From the NCBI GenBank assembly GCA_016210245.1, contig JACQUR010000061.1, forward strand, positions 1-6,898: a stretch of DNA of 6,898 nucleotides, written 5' to 3'. The notes beneath the pieces were generated by a model. It had not been told where the DNA came from. It did not search any database and worked only from the letters and a program-made list of their open reading frames with translations. Position numbers and translations under genes: made by a program. The stretch comes from Chloroflexota bacterium (GTDB lineage: Bacteria > Chloroflexota > UBA6077 > JACQUR01). Each line of letters opens with the position of its first letter. Within the stretch, counting starts at the first letter, position 1. Below, piece by piece: positions 5,390-6,898 of this stretch.

Positions 5390-6811
5390 TCAGCCCCCGC
5401 CGGGCCCCCCGGTGAGCCCGGGCTCGGTCATGGCGCTGGGATCGAGGAGACGCTGCAGCTCGGCCTCGGACAGCCTGGTCCGCTCCCGCGCTAGCTCGCG
5501 GATCGTCCGCCCGGTCTTGTAGGCGTCCTTGGCCAGCTCCGCGGCGGCGTCGTAGCCGATCACCGGCGCCAGCGCGGTGGCCAGCATCAGCCCCTGCTCG
5601 ATCATGCGCGGCCCCTGCTCGGTAGCCTTGAGCCCCTTGATCGCCTGCCGGGCCAGGTTGGCCGAGGCGCTGGCCAACAGGTCGATGCTCTGGAGCAGGT
5701 TGTAGGCGGCCACCGGCAGCATCATGTTCAGCTCGAAGGTGCTGCCCGCCTGGTCGGCGAGGGCGATGGTGGCGTCGTTGCCGATCACCTGGGCCGCAAC
5801 CTGGACGGTTGACTCGGGAATGACCGGGTTGATCTTGCCGGGCATGATCGATGAGCCGGGCTGGACGGCGGGCAGCTCGATCTCCTGCAGCCCGGCCCGA
5901 GGGCCGGAGGCTATCCAGCGCAGGTCGTTGCAGATCTTGAACAGGCTGAGCGCGAGGGTGCGCAGGCTACCGCTGGCCTCGGCCACCGCGTTCAGGTTGT
6001 TCTGAGCCTGGAAGTGGTTGGAGGTCTCGCGGATGGAGACCCCGGCCAGCTCCGACAGGCGCGCACACGCGCGGCGGGCGAACTCCGGGTGGGCGTTGAT
6101 GCCCGTGCCCACGGCGGTCCCGCCCAGCGCCACCTCGGATAGCTCCTCCTGGGTGTGGCGCATGCGGCCCAGGCCGCGCTCGACCTGGCCGGCGTAGCCC
6201 AGGAACTCCTGGCCCAGGCGGATGGGAGTTGCATCCTGGAGGTGGGTGCGGCCGGTCTTGATGATCGGCCAGAGCTCCTCCGCCTTCTCGGCCAGGGCGG
6301 CGCGCAACTCCTCCAGGGCCGGCGCCAGCTTGTCCTGGATGCCCATCAGCGCGGCCAGGTGGATCGCCGCGGGGATCACGTCGTTGGACGATTGGCAGAT
6401 GTTGACGTGGTCGTTCGGGTGGACCAGGCGCGAGCCAAACTTGCCGCCCAGGAGCTGCGTTGCCCGGTTGGCGATGACCTCGTTGGCGTTCATGTTGGTA
6501 GACGTGCCCGAGCCGGTCTGGCAGATGTCGATCACGAACTGGTCATCGAACTTGCCATCGACCACTTCCTGAGCAGCCTGGATGATGGCGCCGGCCAGCT
6601 TCGGGTCCAGCAGGCCGAGGTCGCGGTTGACCTCCGCCGCGGCCAGCTTGATCAGGCCGAGCGCCCGGATGAACTGGCGCGGGAAACGCAGGTTGCTGAT
6701 AGGAAAGTTCAGCTCGGCGCGGCGCGTCGAGGCACCGTAGTAGGCGCCTGCTGGCACCTCCAGCGGCCCCATCGAGTCGCGCTCGACACGCGCAGGCGGA
6801 CGTTCTTCCAT
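5390..6811 (-). CDS. fumC: class II fumarate hydratase
   Basis: This Fe-independent tetrameric enzyme interconverts fumarate and L-malate in the TCA cycle. The 473 residues match the family, with the lyase domain at about 16-346 and the C-terminal FumC domain at about 412-465. Catalytic features align with E. coli FumC: GSGTSTNMN (100-108), HPNDHVN (131-137), QSSND (140-144), GRTHLQDATP (187-196) with His190, and the mobile loop GSSIMPGKINP (319-329) with Ser320, Lys326 and Asn328. The loop is followed by NPVIPE, a sequence more typical of aspartate ammonia-lyases, whereas SSN at 141-143 and LGGTAVGTGINAHPEFA (229-245) favour fumarase. Aspartase remains a minority alternative. The start is ATG at 6811 with GGAGG seven bases upstream; a longer frame to 6862 would read through the heptad repeats and lacks such a site. 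The C-terminus is a short Gly-rich tail. No clear promoter is visible before the window ends. Confidence 0.9.
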   Translation of the reverse strand: MEERPPARVERDSMGPLEVPAGAYYGASTRRAELNFPISNLRFPRQFIRALGLIKLAAAEVNRDLGLLDPKLAGAIIQAAQEVVDGKFDDQFVIDICQTGSGTSTNMNANEVIANRATQLLGGKFGSRLVHPNDHVNICQSSNDVIPAAIHLAALMGIQDKLAPALEELRAALAEKAEELWPIIKTGRTHLQDATPIRLGQEFLGYAGQVERGLGRMRHTQEELSEVALGGTAVGTGINAHPEFARRACARLSELAGVSIRETSNHFQAQNNLNAVAEASGSLRTLALSLFKICNDLRWIASGPRAGLQEIELPAVQPGSSIMPGKINPVIPESTVQVAAQVIGNDATIALADQAGSTFELNMMLPVAAYNLLQSIDLLASASANLARQAIKGLKATEQGPRMIEQGLMLATALAPVIGYDAAAELAKDAYKTGRTIRELARERTRLSEAELQRLLDPSAMTEPGLTGGPGGG

Positions 6812-6841
6812 AGCAATGCCTCCACACAGGTGATCCTGCTG

Positions 6842-6883
6842 AGTCGACAGTCGACAGTCCACAGTTCACAGTCGACCGTTCAC
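6842..6883. repeat. heptanucleotide AGTYSAC array
   Basis: Six contiguous 7-base units read AGTCGAC, AGTCGAC, AGTCCAC, AGTTCAC, AGTCGAC and CGTTCAC. Three units are identical and contain the self-complementary GTCGAC. The array begins 31 bases upstream of the fumarase start codon and occupies the place of its leader or promoter. It has a different consensus from the CCAACCT array at 1327-1453 but the same period. Confidence 0.85.
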
Positions 6884-6898
6884 GAGCGGACTATGAAC

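Overview
The window is GC-rich bacterial chromosome with ordinary housekeeping and metabolic genes separated by gaps that are unusually rich in repeats. I see no phage, transposase, CRISPR, tRNA or rRNA signal. Very high GC, sigma70-like promoters, AGGAGG-type ribosome binding sites, a lipoprotein cyclophilin, a type II NADH dehydrogenase and GC-rich 'CCCTCACCCC...CCCTCTCCC' style intergenic hairpins suggest an uncultured Chloroflexota-like or similar high-GC bacterium. That assignment rests on general resemblance only.

Layout. Bases 1-80 are a perfect palindrome. A TTGACA/TAGAAT promoter follows and serves a group I cysteine desulfurase (144-1325, +). A fold-back array of CCAACCT heptads separates it from a fumarylacetoacetate-hydrolase-family enzyme (1470-2363, +). 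The hydrolase converges on a secreted lipoprotein peptidyl-prolyl isomerase (2524-3216, -), with a 44-bp-arm inverted repeat between them that can serve as a two-way terminator. Going away from the isomerase, a good promoter (TTAACA-17-TACAAT) drives a 91-residue protein of unknown function (3466-3741, +). The stop codon of this small gene overlaps that of a convergent type II NADH dehydrogenase (3738-5072, -). A 317-bp gap holding two inverted repeats separates that gene from class II fumarase (5390-6811, -). A second, unrelated heptad array (AGTYSAC) lies just upstream of the fumarase start.

Functional links. Fumarase (TCA cycle) and NDH-2 (NADH:quinone oxidoreduction) lie in the same direction and both belong to aerobic central metabolism, though the 317-bp gap with a terminator-like hairpin argues against a tight operon. 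The desulfurase supplies sulfur for Fe-S clusters or thio-modification; no scaffold or thiouridylase gene is visible here. The hydrolase family releases pyruvate- or fumarate-type products that could feed central metabolism, but its substrate cannot be read from sequence.

I found no convincing new multi-gene system. The points most worth following are the repeat architecture (perfect palindrome, two heptad families, nested duplication in the terminator) and the small orphan protein with its strong promoter.
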